Part shown: positions 54,970 to 63,978 of the stretch, one piece after another
Layout: every line of letters begins with the position of its first letter
Numbering within the stretch: the stretch's first letter is position 1
NCBI RefSeq assembly: GCF_028550595.1
Contig: NZ_JAQQGN010000005.1
Coordinates: forward strand, 62,001-126,000
Length of the DNA stretch: 64,000 nt
Direction: 5' to 3'
DNA from: Luteimonas sp. BLCC-B24
GTDB taxonomy: Bacteria; Pseudomonadota; Gammaproteobacteria; Xanthomonadales; Xanthomonadaceae
Notes under the pieces: model-generated
What the model was told of the DNA's origin: nothing
What the model saw: only the letters and a program-made list of their open reading frames with translations
The model's database searches: none
Translations under genes and position numbers: made by a program

Positions 54970-55863
54970 TCATCGCGGCACGAACGGAAGGGTGTTGTGC
55001 ACGTGGGTCGCCGCAATGGCGGCCTGGCCGACCGCCACCGCGATCTGGTTGAGGCCGCTCGCGGTGTCCCCGATGGCGTAGAGGCCGGGCACGCGCGTGC
55101 ACTGGTGGGCGTCGACCTCGAGTTCGTCGCCATCGCCGAGCGCGCCCTCGACACCGCAGAGCAGACGATGCCGGCCGCGGTAGCCGAGATAGGGATAGAC
55201 GGTGTCGAACACGACCGGCGCAGCGGACGGCGGCGCATAGGTGCAACGGGCGCCGTCGAACTCGAGACGGCCGCCACCGGCCAGCAGCCCGATGCCGTGC
55301 GCCCGCGCGTCCGCGATCGATGGCGAGTCGAGCGCATCGTCGACGGGGATCATCGTGATCCGCTTCGAGTAGGTGCGCAGGAACATCGCGTGGCGGCCGA
55401 GCGTGGCGCCGGGCCCGAGGACCGCGATGTCCAGGTCGCGGACCTCGAAGGCGTCACAGATGGCGCATAGCCGGAGCGCGCCTACCGCGATCGCGGCTTC
55501 CGCCCACGGCACGTCGGGCAGGCGGTCGGTCAGCCCGGTGGCCAGGATCACCGCGGACGCCTGCCATGCCCGCGGACCGGCGGTGATCCGGAACGCGGTA
55601 CCGCTGCGCGCCAGGCCATCCACCCGCGCCCCGACGACCTCGACCCCGACGCTGTCGGCCTGCTCGCGCATGTTGCGCAGCAGCGCGGCCCCTGAGACGC
55701 CTTGCGCGAAGCCGGGACAGTTGTGGCTTTCGGGGATGTAGCGCGCGCGGCTTGCGCCGGCATCGATGACCACGCAGCGCCGCAGGAATCGCCTGAGATA
55801 GGTGGCGGCGGTCAATCCTGCAGGCCCGCCGCCCACGATGGCGACCTCGATTCGTGTGTCCAC
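54970..55863 (-). CDS. Thioredoxin-reductase-like FAD/NAD(P) oxidoreductase
   Basis: A 297-residue flavoprotein of the low-molecular-weight thioredoxin reductase type. It has the FAD site EVAIVGGGPAGLTAATYL, ESHNCPGFAQGVSGAALL, the redox motif CAIC (in LRLCAICDAF; CATC in E. coli TrxB), and the C-terminal FAD site LYAIGDTASGLNQIAVAVGQAA. The NADPH-site glycines are in VLGPGATLGRHA. Whether it reduces thioredoxin or another partner is unknown. A GTG at 55863 with GAGG 7 bases upstream is the best start; an ATG at 55953 would give an unusual leader. It is divergent from the second receptor gene and shares its 217-base control region. Confidence 0.87.
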   Translation of the reverse strand: MDTRIEVAIVGGGPAGLTAATYLRRFLRRCVVIDAGASRARYIPESHNCPGFAQGVSGAALLRNMREQADSVGVEVVGARVDGLARSGTAFRITAGPRAWQASAVILATGLTDRLPDVPWAEAAIAVGALRLCAICDAFEVRDLDIAVLGPGATLGRHAMFLRTYSKRITMIPVDDALDSPSIADARAHGIGLLAGGGRLEFDGARCTYAPPSAAPVVFDTVYPYLGYRGRHRLLCGVEGALGDGDELEVDAHQCTRVPGLYAIGDTASGLNQIAVAVGQAAIAATHVHNTLPFVPR

Positions 55864-55960
55864 GCAGGACCTCGCATCCGAATCGGCGAGTCTCGCACCG
55901 GATGTTGCAACGCCGCGTGCAGCGCCGCCGGACGCCATTGCACGTCCCTGCAACTCGCGG

Positions 55961-55989
55961 TTGACAACGCTGTCAGCTTCGCCTCCAAT
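55961..55989 (+). promoter_or_regulatory. Promoter of the second receptor gene with NagR-type palindrome
   Basis: TTGACA (55961-55966) and TCCAAT (55984-55989), spaced by 17 bases, form a likely promoter. The palindrome TGACAACGCTGTCA (55962-55975) covers the -35 box in exactly the same way as at 50820-50833 and also fits TGACARCGYTGTCA. It lies 105 bases before the ATG of the receptor, and 98 bases before the start of the divergent flavoprotein gene. Confidence 0.78.
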
Positions 55990-56080
55990 GCAGCGGTCTC
56001 ATGCCGTCCGCGCACCGTGCGGCCTGCAGGACCCACAACTCGAACACTCATTCGTGTGATCCCTTGGGAGGGGACGATCC

Positions 56081-59000
56081 ATGAACCGACTGCGTGCTGT
56101 TCCAAAACAGCGGCTGCTGACGTCTGCGTTGCTGCTGGCCATCGCCTCGCCGGCCCTGGCCCAGGTCGCCGAGCCCGTGTCCTCGTCCGAAGCCACCGAG
56201 CTCGACGCGGTCATGGTGACGGGTATCCGCGGCAGCCTCGAATCGTCGATGAACCTCAAACGCGATGCCCGCGGCATCGTCGACGGCATCATTGCCGAGG
56301 ACATCGGCAAGTTCCCCGATACCAATCTGGCCGAATCGCTGCAGCGCATCTCGGGTGTGTCGATCGATCGCTCCGCGATCGGTGAAGGCTCGCGGGTGAC
56401 CGTCCGCGGCGTCGGCCCGGACTTCAACCTGGTCCTGCTCAACGGCCGCCAGATGCCGGCATCGAGCAACGGCGACGGCAGCAGCGTGTCGAACTCGCGC
56501 GCGTTCGACTTCGCCAACCTGGCCTCCGAAGCGATCTCCGCCGTCGAGGTCTACAAGAGCGGTCGCGCGGAGACGCCGACCGGCGGCATCGGTGCGACGA
56601 TCAACGTCAAGACCGCCCGCCCGCTCGACAATCCCGGCTTCCGCGCGAATGTCGGCATCAAGGGCGTGCACGACACCTCGCTCGACAATCTGCCCGATTC
56701 CTACAAGGGCAGTTCGGTCACGCCGGAAGTCTCGGGCATCTTCAGCACCACCACCGCCGACGGCCGCTTCGGCATCGCGGTGACCGGCAGCTACCAGGAA
56801 CGCGACCTCGGCTACAACCAGGTCTCGGTGCCGGGCGGCTGGCGCGGCTTCCGCGGCGACGAGGAGAACTGGGGCGCGATCCCGCAGCCGGGCGCGCCCG
56901 GCTCGGAGAACATCGTCAACCGGCCCGACCCCGACGACGTGTACTCGGTGCCGCAGAACCTCAACTACGCGATCACCGGCGTGCAGCGTCAGCGCACCAA
57001 CGGGCAGGTGGTGCTGCAGTGGGCGCCGACCGACACGGTCACCACGACGCTCGATTACACCTACTCCGAGAACAAGATCCAGCAACAGCGCAACGACATG
57101 TCGGTCTGGTTCAACTACGGGCCGTCGAGCTCGTCGTGGACCGATGGTCCGGTGGCGGCGCCGCTGCTGTACACCGAGATCCTGCCCTTCACCTGCGACG
57201 CTGACAATGTGTGTCGCGGCGCGGATCTGGCGATGGGCGGCGCGGACATCGCCAACCGCAACGAGAACAAGTCGATCGGCTTCAACGTCGAATGGGAAGC
57301 GACGGATCGTCTCGGCTTCGAGCTCGACGTGCACAAGTCGACCGCCGAAACCAGTCCCGACAGCCCCTACGGCTCCGGCGGCACGCTCGGCACGGCCGCG
57401 TTCATCCGCGGCAACACCACGGCCGACTTCAGCGGCGACTTCCCGATCCTGACCGTGCAGTACCCGCCCGGATATACCGGCCCGCGCGCGTCCGACATGC
57501 TGGTGACCGGCTCGGTGTTCCACCGCAGCTACATGAAGTCGGAGATCGAGCAGGTCCAGGCCCGCGGCAATTTCCGCTTCGGCGACTATTCGCGCCTCGA
57601 CTTCGGCGTCTCGGCGACCGAGGCCAACAACCGCACGGCCTACGGCAACGTGCAACGTGACAACACATGGGGTGGCGCGGAAGGCAGCGCCGAGGATTAT
57701 CCGGACAACATCTGGATTCCGGACAACATGGGCCGGTATTTCGGTGCCTTCAGGGGCAGCGGCAATCCGGCATTCACCGACGAGTTCTTCCTGTTCGATT
57801 TCCGCACCGTGCGCGATCTCGCAGCGCAGTTCGCGGGCGACGAGTCGCTGTATCTGGCTCCGGCCGAGTACACCACCGACCGCCGCGTGACCGAAAAATC
57901 GCGAAGTGCCTACCTCCAGGTGAGCTCGAGCTGGGACATCGGCATTCCCCTGAACGCCGCCGCGGGTGTGCGCTACGAGAAGACCGAGGTGACGTCGTCG
58001 GCGCTGGTGCCGGTGGCGACCGCCCTGCTGTGGGAGTCGAACAACGAGATCGGCATCCAGCGCGAAGGGTCGGACTTCACCACGCTCTACGGTGACTACG
58101 CACACTGGTTGCCGAGCATCGACGTCAGCGCCGAGCTGACCGACTCGCTGATCCTGCGCTCCAGCTACAGCCGCACGATCGGGCGACCCGGCTGGGGCGA
58201 CATCCAGGGCGGCCAGACGCTCAACGAACCGGTTCGCGTCGACGGCGGCACCGGCCAGCAGGGCAACCCGGGGCTGGAACCGCTGAAGGCCGACAATTTC
58301 GATCTGTCGCTCGAGTGGTACTACGCCGAGGCCAGCTATTTCTCTGTCGGTTATTTCCAGAAGAACATCTCGAACTACATCGGCACGACGATCATCCAGG
58401 CCACACCGTTCGACCTGACGACGCCGATCGGCGGCGCGTACTGGAACGCCGCCGTCGCCAATGCCTGTCCGACGACCGATCTGACCTGCATCCGCAACTA
58501 CATCTTCACCAATTTCGACGGTCAGCCGGGCGTGACCCGGACCGGCTCCGATGCGGGCGGCAACGCGATCGGCACGATCACCGGCGTACCCGGCGATCCG
58601 ATCGCGAACTTCCGCATCACGACGCCGGCCAACACCGGCTCGTCGAAGCTGGACGGTCTCGAACTGAACCTGCAGCACGTGTTCGGGCAGAGCGGGTTCG
58701 GCCTGGCGGCGAACTACACCTACGTCAACAGTCCCAACCTCAACTACGACAACACGAATCTGGGCGGCCAGTTCGCCCTGGTCGGCCTCAGCGATTCGGC
58801 CAACCTGGTGCTGTTCTACGACAAGGGCCCGTGGCAGGCGCGCGCGGCCTACAACTGGCGCGACCGGTTCCTGTCGAGCGGCTTCGACAGCGAGCGGCCG
58901 AATCCGGTGTACGTCGAGGAGTACGGCCAGCTCGACGTCAGCGTCGGCTTCAAGGTCAGCGAGCGGCTGACCCTTCAGGCCGAGGCGATCAACGTCACCG

Positions 59001-59098
59001 ACGAAACCCAGCGCACCCACGGCCGCAACGGGCGCCAGTTGCTCTACGGCACCCAGACCGGGCCGCGCTACATGTTCGGCGCGCGCTACACGTTCTGA
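56081..59098 (+). CDS. TonB-dependent receptor (Caulobacter-type)
   Basis: A 1005-residue outer-membrane transporter. Signal peptide about 1-28 (ends SPALAQ), TonB box ELDAVMVTGIRGSLESSMNLKR, a plug with AEDIGKFPDTNLAESLQRISGVSIDRS, GEGSRVTVRGVGPDFNLVLLNGR and PTGGIGATINVKTARP, then the barrel ending RYTF with the terminal Phe. The TGIRGSL start and GKFPDTNLAESLQRI mark the large TIGR01782 type, common in Xanthomonas and Caulobacter for plant or chitin sugars. A GGGAGGGG site precedes the ATG. It is followed 82 bases later by the halogenase gene and is likely its operon leader. Confidence 0.95.
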   Translation: MNRLRAVPKQRLLTSALLLAIASPALAQVAEPVSSSEATELDAVMVTGIRGSLESSMNLKRDARGIVDGIIAEDIGKFPDTNLAESLQRISGVSIDRSAIGEGSRVTVRGVGPDFNLVLLNGRQMPASSNGDGSSVSNSRAFDFANLASEAISAVEVYKSGRAETPTGGIGATINVKTARPLDNPGFRANVGIKGVHDTSLDNLPDSYKGSSVTPEVSGIFSTTTADGRFGIAVTGSYQERDLGYNQVSVPGGWRGFRGDEENWGAIPQPGAPGSENIVNRPDPDDVYSVPQNLNYAITGVQRQRTNGQVVLQWAPTDTVTTTLDYTYSENKIQQQRNDMSVWFNYGPSSSSWTDGPVAAPLLYTEILPFTCDADNVCRGADLAMGGADIANRNENKSIGFNVEWEATDRLGFELDVHKSTAETSPDSPYGSGGTLGTAAFIRGNTTADFSGDFPILTVQYPPGYTGPRASDMLVTGSVFHRSYMKSEIEQVQARGNFRFGDYSRLDFGVSATEANNRTAYGNVQRDNTWGGAEGSAEDYPDNIWIPDNMGRYFGAFRGSGNPAFTDEFFLFDFRTVRDLAAQFAGDESLYLAPAEYTTDRRVTEKSRSAYLQVSSSWDIGIPLNAAAGVRYEKTEVTSSALVPVATALLWESNNEIGIQREGSDFTTLYGDYAHWLPSIDVSAELTDSLILRSSYSRTIGRPGWGDIQGGQTLNEPVRVDGGTGQQGNPGLEPLKADNFDLSLEWYYAEASYFSVGYFQKNISNYIGTTIIQATPFDLTTPIGGAYWNAAVANACPTTDLTCIRNYIFTNFDGQPGVTRTGSDAGGNAIGTITGVPGDPIANFRITTPANTGSSKLDGLELNLQHVFGQSGFGLAANYTYVNSPNLNYDNTNLGGQFALVGLSDSANLVLFYDKGPWQARAAYNWRDRFLSSGFDSERPNPVYVEEYGQLDVSVGFKVSERLTLQAEAINVTDETQRTHGRNGRQLLYGTQTGPRYMFGARYTF

Positions 59099-59180
59099 TC
59101 GGGCACCCGCCCCGCGTCGTGGCCGTGTGCCGCGGCGCGGGGTTCGGGCATCCTGCCCGCTCGAGCCACTGGAGCGCCGC

Positions 59181-60737
59181 GTGTTGAACGGTCCTGTCCG
59201 CCATGTCGTCGTCGTCGGAGGCGGCTCCGCCGGTTGGTTGACGGCCGCCCTGCTGGCGGCCGACCACGACAGCGCATCGCCGAGCGGCCTGCGCGTGACC
59301 CTGATCGAATCGCCGGACGTGCCGACCATCGGCGTGGGCGAAGGCACGTGGCCGACGATGCGCGACACGCTGCGCCGGATCGGCGTGTCGGAGACCGACT
59401 TCGTACGTGCGTGCGACGCGACGCTCAAGCAGGGCTCGAAATTCGTGCGCTGGACGCGCGACCATGCGGACGACCACTACCACCATCCCTTCGTGCTGCC
59501 GCAGGGCTATCACGACGCGGATCTCGTGGCCGGCTGGCTGCGCCGCGGCGGCACGCCGTTCGATCGTCTGGTGAGCTTCCAGCCCGCGCTGTGCGATGCC
59601 GGGCGGGCGCCCAAGCAGTTCGGAACGCCCGAGTACGCCGCCGTCGCCAACTACGCCTATCACCTGGATGCGGCGAAACTCGGCCTGTTCCTGCGTGCGC
59701 ACTGCACGCAGCGGCTGGGCGTGCGTCTGGTCTCGGACCATGTCGACGGTGTCGATGCGCAGGACAATGGCGACATCGCCGCGCTGCGCACCCGCGCGCA
59801 CGGCCCGATCGAGGCCGACCTGTTCGTCGACTGCACCGGCATGCGTGCGCTGCTGATCGGCCAGCACTACGGCATCGACAGGACGCCCTGCGGCGACGTG
59901 CTGTTCAACGACCGCGCGCTGGCGCTGCAGGTGCGCTATCCGGAGGCCGACACGCCGATCGCCTGCCAGACCATCTCCACGGCGCAGGCCAACGGCTGGA
60001 TCTGGGACATCGGCCTGTCGGCGCGGCGCGGCGTGGGCCACGTGTACTCCAGCGCGCACACCGATGCCGATGCCGTCGAAGCCGCGCTGCAGCGCTACAT
60101 CGGTGCGACCGGCGGCGCGGAGTGCGAGATCATCGCCCGCCAGTCGCTGGCGTTCGATCCCGGCTACCGGCGCCGCAGCTGGCACCGCAACTGCGTGGCG
60201 ATCGGGCTGTCGAGTGGTTTCGTCGAACCGCTGGAGGCGTCGTCCCTGGTGCTGGTGGAACTGGCCGCGACGATGCTCAGCGAGCAGCTGCCGGCCACGC
60301 GCGAGACCATGGACGTCGTGGCCGCCCGCTTCAACGACACGTTCGCCTATCGCTGGGAACGTGTGATCGAGTTCCTGAAGCTGCACTACGTGCTGTCGCA
60401 GCGCGACGACAGCGCGTACTGGCGCGACCATCGCGATGCCGCGTCCATGCCGGCGCGACTGGGCGAGCTGCTGACGCTGTGGCGCCACCAGCCCCCGTCG
60501 CGTTACGACCTGCCGCGTGTGGACGAGGTGTTTCCCTCGGCCAGCTGGCAGTACATTCTCTACGGCATGGACTTCCGGCCGCAGACACGTGCCACCACGC
60601 GGCGCGCGACCGATGCGGCGCGCGCCGAAGCGGCGTTCCGCGAGGCGGCCGACCTCGCGCGCAGGATGCGTCCGGCGCTGCCCGCTCACCGCGAACTGAT
60701 CGACCACATCCACACCCGGGGCCTGAGCCCCGTCTAG
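59181..60737 (+). CDS. Flavin-dependent tryptophan-halogenase family protein, variant motif
   Basis: A 518-residue flavoprotein of the PrnA/tryptophan halogenase family. FAD site VVVVGGGSAGW, VTLIESPDVPTIGVGEGTWPT, the key Lys83 in ATLKQGSKFVRW, and SSGFVEPLEASSLVLVE with the Glu that faces the substrate tunnel. The family's GWxWxIP motif is changed to GWIWDIG (residues 272-278), Pro replaced by Gly. Halogenases use FADH2 and O2 to make HOCl or HOBr, which is led to the Lys. The substrate is unknown; members in such receptor loci of Xanthomonas are reported to brominate free indoles. A GTG at 59181 with GGAG 6 bases before it is the best start. The next gene begins 8 bases after the stop. Confidence 0.9.
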   Translation: MLNGPVRHVVVVGGGSAGWLTAALLAADHDSASPSGLRVTLIESPDVPTIGVGEGTWPTMRDTLRRIGVSETDFVRACDATLKQGSKFVRWTRDHADDHYHHPFVLPQGYHDADLVAGWLRRGGTPFDRLVSFQPALCDAGRAPKQFGTPEYAAVANYAYHLDAAKLGLFLRAHCTQRLGVRLVSDHVDGVDAQDNGDIAALRTRAHGPIEADLFVDCTGMRALLIGQHYGIDRTPCGDVLFNDRALALQVRYPEADTPIACQTISTAQANGWIWDIGLSARRGVGHVYSSAHTDADAVEAALQRYIGATGGAECEIIARQSLAFDPGYRRRSWHRNCVAIGLSSGFVEPLEASSLVLVELAATMLSEQLPATRETMDVVAARFNDTFAYRWERVIEFLKLHYVLSQRDDSAYWRDHRDAASMPARLGELLTLWRHQPPSRYDLPRVDEVFPSASWQYILYGMDFRPQTRATTRRATDAARAEAAFREAADLARRMRPALPAHRELIDHIHTRGLSPV

Positions 60738-60745
60738 GCGAGCCG

Positions 60746-61453
60746 ATGGCCAGGACCGTGCAACTCAACAACGTCGACCACCGCGATCTTCGGGTCAATA
60801 CCGGCCGCGGCGTCGCGCTCGGCGACGCCGTGATGTGGGCGATCACGTTTCCAGCGGAGTTCCGCAACGTGCAGGCGCACTATCCGATCGTCTTCGGTAA
60901 GTCCGCCGACGGCGAGTTCCAGCCGCTGGCGCTGTTCGGCTTCACCGAAGGACAGAACCTGTTCCTCCAAGGCGACCGCTGGGATGCGACCTACATCCCG
61001 CTGACGATCGAGCGTCAACCCTTCCTGATCGGCCGGTCCGTCGACGAGCTGCTGATGCACATCGATCTCGACCATCCGCGCGTCGGCAACGCGCGCGGCG
61101 AGGCCCTGTTTCTGCCGCACGGCGGCACGAGCGCGTACCTGGAACACGCCAGCTCGGTGCTCAACACCATCCACCAGGGCCTGCAGGGCACGGCGCCGTT
61201 CGTCGCCGCGCTGCTGCAGCACGACCTGCTCGAGCCGTTCGTGCTCGACATCCGGCTCGACGACGGCTCGGACAATCGCCTCTCGGGCTATTACACGATC
61301 AACGAGGAGCGCTTGCGCGTGCTCGACGGCGAGGCCTTCGCCGCCCTCGGCCGCGCCGGTCACCTGGAGGCGATCTACATGATGCTGGCGTCCGTGGTCC
61401 GCTTCCGCGACCTGATCGAGCGGGTCAACCGTGCCGCCGCTGCAGGTCGATAA
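60746..61453 (+). CDS. SapC-family protein
   Basis: A 235-residue protein with the SapC pattern: HRDLRVNTGRGVALGDAVMWAITFPAEFRNVQAHYPIVFGK, PLALFGFTEGQNLFLQGDRWDATYIPLTIERQPFLIG and YYTINEERLRVLDGEAFAALGRAGHLEAIYMMLASVVRFRDLIERVN. SapC was named from a Campylobacter S-layer locus but its role here is not known; it regularly sits between a halogenase and a JmjC-like cupin gene in xanthomonads and Caulobacter. No signal peptide is seen, so it should be cytoplasmic. It overlaps the next gene by 23 bases. Confidence 0.9.
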   Translation: MARTVQLNNVDHRDLRVNTGRGVALGDAVMWAITFPAEFRNVQAHYPIVFGKSADGEFQPLALFGFTEGQNLFLQGDRWDATYIPLTIERQPFLIGRSVDELLMHIDLDHPRVGNARGEALFLPHGGTSAYLEHASSVLNTIHQGLQGTAPFVAALLQHDLLEPFVLDIRLDDGSDNRLSGYYTINEERLRVLDGEAFAALGRAGHLEAIYMMLASVVRFRDLIERVNRAAAAGR

Positions 61454-62459
61454 GCGCATCCCGGAGCGCACGGGGCTCGATCCCCGCGCGCTTCCGGACG
61501 ACGTCCTGCGCTCGGACACCCCGCTCGTGCTGCGCGGCCTGCTGTCCGACTGGCCGGTCGTACGCGCCGCGCGGACATCGCCGGACGCCGTCGCGCAGTA
61601 TCTGCAGCGCTTCGAACGCCCGGCGGGACCGCCGGTGGTGGCGACGGTCGGGCCTCCAGAGATCGACGGCCGCTTCTTCTACGACGACACCCTTCAGGGC
61701 TTCAACTTCCGCCGGGAGAACGTGCCGCTGGGTGTCGCGCTGAAGACGCTGCTCAAGTACGCACCCGATCCCGCGCCCCCGGCGATCTACATCGGCTCGA
61801 CCACCATCGACACCTGGCTGCCGGGCTTCCGCGCCGAGAACGATCTCCCGCTCGGCGGGCGCGATGCGCTGGCGAGCATCTGGATCGGCAACCGCACGCG
61901 GATCGCCGCCCACCAGGACCTGCCGGACAATCTCGCGTGCGTGGTCGCCGGCACGCGGCGCGCGACGCTCTTCCCGCCGCAACAGCTGGAGAATCTCTAC
62001 ATCGGTCCGCTCGATGTCACACCGGCCGGCCAGGCGATCAGCCTGGTGGACTTCGCCGACGTCGACCATGCGCGCTTTCCGCGCTTCGCCGAGGCGGTGG
62101 CGCATGCGCAGTGCGCGGATCTCGCGCCGGGCGATGCGCTGTTCATTCCCAGCATGTGGTGGCACCACATGGAAGCGCAGACCGCGTTCAACGTGCTGGT
62201 GAACTACTGGTGGCGCCAGGCGCCCGCGTGGACCCCGACGCCGATGGACGCGCTGCTGCACGCCATCGTCAGCATCCGTGATCTGCCCGGCACCGAGCGT
62301 GCGATCTGGCGTGACGCGTTCCGTCACTACGTCTTCGACTACGACGAAGACACGGTCGCCGGTCACGTCCCGGCGCCGGCACGCGGCGCGCTGGGCCCCC
62401 TCGATGAACCCCGCGCGCGGGCCATCCGCGCACGCCTGCGCACGCGCCTGGACCGCTAG
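61431..62459 (+). CDS. JmjC-like cupin protein
   Basis: A 342-residue cupin-8/JmjC-like protein. The double-stranded beta-helix has an iron-binding His-x-Asp in RIAAHQDLPDNLACVVAGTRRATLFPPQQ and the distal His in FIPSMWWHHMEAQTAFNVLVNYWW, so a 2-oxoglutarate/Fe(II) hydroxylase-like site looks complete. The substrate is unknown; related proteins hydroxylate protein residues. The start is a GTG at 61431 inside the SapC gene; the first clear homology is near LRSDTPLVLRGLLSDWP. The next gene starts 10 bases after its stop. Confidence 0.9.
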   Translation: MPPLQVDKRIPERTGLDPRALPDDVLRSDTPLVLRGLLSDWPVVRAARTSPDAVAQYLQRFERPAGPPVVATVGPPEIDGRFFYDDTLQGFNFRRENVPLGVALKTLLKYAPDPAPPAIYIGSTTIDTWLPGFRAENDLPLGGRDALASIWIGNRTRIAAHQDLPDNLACVVAGTRRATLFPPQQLENLYIGPLDVTPAGQAISLVDFADVDHARFPRFAEAVAHAQCADLAPGDALFIPSMWWHHMEAQTAFNVLVNYWWRQAPAWTPTPMDALLHAIVSIRDLPGTERAIWRDAFRHYVFDYDEDTVAGHVPAPARGALGPLDEPRARAIRARLRTRLDR

Positions 62460-62469
62460 GAGACACTCG

Positions 62470-63978
62470 ATGCACGCTGCCGCTTCCGACCCGGGCCGTC
62501 CCCCCATCCATCGCGTCGTCATCGCCGGCGGCGGCACCGCGGGGTGGATGGCGGCAGCGGCCCTGTCGCGCACCTTGGGCAAGGTGCTCGACATCACGCT
62601 GGTGGAATCGGACGAGATCGGCACGATCGGCGTGGGCGAGGCGACCATTCCGACGTTGATGACCTTCCATCGCCTGCTCGGCATCGGCGAGCAGGCGTTC
62701 ATGGCCCAGACCCAGGCCACGATCAAGCTCGGCATCAATTTCGAGAGCTGGCGCGACGTCGGCCGGGACTACTTCCACTCGTTCGGCCTGACCGGCACCG
62801 ACCACTGGACGGCCGGCTTCCAGCATTTCTGGATGCGCGGGCGCGAACGGGGCCTGGCCAGCGCGTACGACGACTACTGCCTGGAGCTCAAAGCAGCGCT
62901 CGACGGCCGCTTCGCCCATTTGCCCAAGCGCAAGCTCAACTACGCCTACCACCTCGACGCGACGCTGTATGCGCGCTACCTGCGGCGCTTCAGCGAAGCG
63001 AACGGCGCGCGCCGGGTCGAGGGCCGGATCACCGAGGTGGTCACCGATGCCGATTCGGGCTGCATCGCCGCCCTGCAGCTCGAGAACGGCACGCGCGTCG
63101 AAGGCGACTTCTTTATCGACTGCACGGGCTTTCGCGCACTGCTGATCGAGAAGACCCTCGGTGTCGGCTTCGAGGACTGGTCGCACTGGCTGTTCAACGA
63201 CCGTGCGTTCGCCGTGCCCACCGAAACCGTGCGCGACGCGGTGCCCTATACCCGTTCGATCGCCGGACCCGCGGGCTGGCAGTGGCGCATTCCGCTTCAG
63301 CACCGCGTCGGCAACGGCATCGTGTACTCCAGCCGCTACATGGACGACGACGCCGCGCGCGAGGCACTGCTGTCGAGCATCGACGGTGCGCCGCTGCGGG
63401 ATCCGTTCCCGGTGCGCTTCCGGCCCGGCCAGCGCATGCGGTGCTGGGAGAAGAATTGCGTGGCGCTGGGCCTGGCGGCGAGCTTCATCGAGCCGCTGGA
63501 ATCGACCACGATCCACCTGATCCAGCGCGGCATCATCCATCTGATGCAGACCTTCCCGCGCACGTTGTCGCAAGCCGATATCGACCAGTACAACATGCGC
63601 ATGGCCGACGAGCTGCAGCACGCGCGCGATTTCGTGATCCTGCATTTCAAGGTGACCGACCGCCAGGACACGCCGTACTGGCGCGATTGCAAGGCGATGG
63701 CGATTCCCGACTCGCTGCGCCACCGCATCGATCTGTTCCGCGAAACCGGGCGGGTGTTCCACGTGCCGACCGAGCTGTTCGCCGAGAACTCGTGGATCCA
63801 GGTCATGCTGGGTCAGGGCATCTATCCGCGCGAATACCACCGCTCGGCGGATCTGATGGGCGATGCTGAGCTCAGGCGTTTCCTCGACGACATCCGCCAG
63901 GATGTGGACCGCACCCTGCGCCAGTTGCCGTCGCACATGGACTACGTGCGCAGCTACGCCCCCGCCGGCGCCGTCTGA
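62470..63978 (+). CDS. Flavin-dependent tryptophan-halogenase family protein, canonical motif
   Basis: A 502-residue flavin-dependent halogenase. FAD site VVIAGGGTAGW, VTLVESDEIGTIGVGEATIPT-like segment, catalytic Lys86 in ATIKLGINFESW, the family motif GWQWRIP (residues 269-275) and LAASFIEPLESTTIHLI with the Glu. All expected active-site residues are kept, unlike the first halogenase of this cluster where the Pro is Gly. It resembles the larger BrvH-like group that takes free small indoles. An AGGAG site lies 7-11 bases before the ATG at 62470. The gene ends 22 bases before the end of the window, so any further operon genes lie beyond it. Confidence 0.93.
   Translation: MHAAASDPGRPPIHRVVIAGGGTAGWMAAAALSRTLGKVLDITLVESDEIGTIGVGEATIPTLMTFHRLLGIGEQAFMAQTQATIKLGINFESWRDVGRDYFHSFGLTGTDHWTAGFQHFWMRGRERGLASAYDDYCLELKAALDGRFAHLPKRKLNYAYHLDATLYARYLRRFSEANGARRVEGRITEVVTDADSGCIAALQLENGTRVEGDFFIDCTGFRALLIEKTLGVGFEDWSHWLFNDRAFAVPTETVRDAVPYTRSIAGPAGWQWRIPLQHRVGNGIVYSSRYMDDDAAREALLSSIDGAPLRDPFPVRFRPGQRMRCWEKNCVALGLAASFIEPLESTTIHLIQRGIIHLMQTFPRTLSQADIDQYNMRMADELQHARDFVILHFKVTDRQDTPYWRDCKAMAIPDSLRHRIDLFRETGRVFHVPTELFAENSWIQVMLGQGIYPREYHRSADLMGDAELRRFLDDIRQDVDRTLRQLPSHMDYVRSYAPAGAV

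Noticed and set aside
59110..59142. Possible terminator after the second receptor gene
   Set aside because: CCCCGCG/CGCGGGG are 19 bases apart with no T tract; receptor and halogenase genes probably stay on one transcript.
56048..59428. A 1126-codon open frame on the minus strand
   Set aside because: It is antisense to the second TonB-dependent receptor, whose signal, plug and barrel are clear. The frame is a by-product of high GC.
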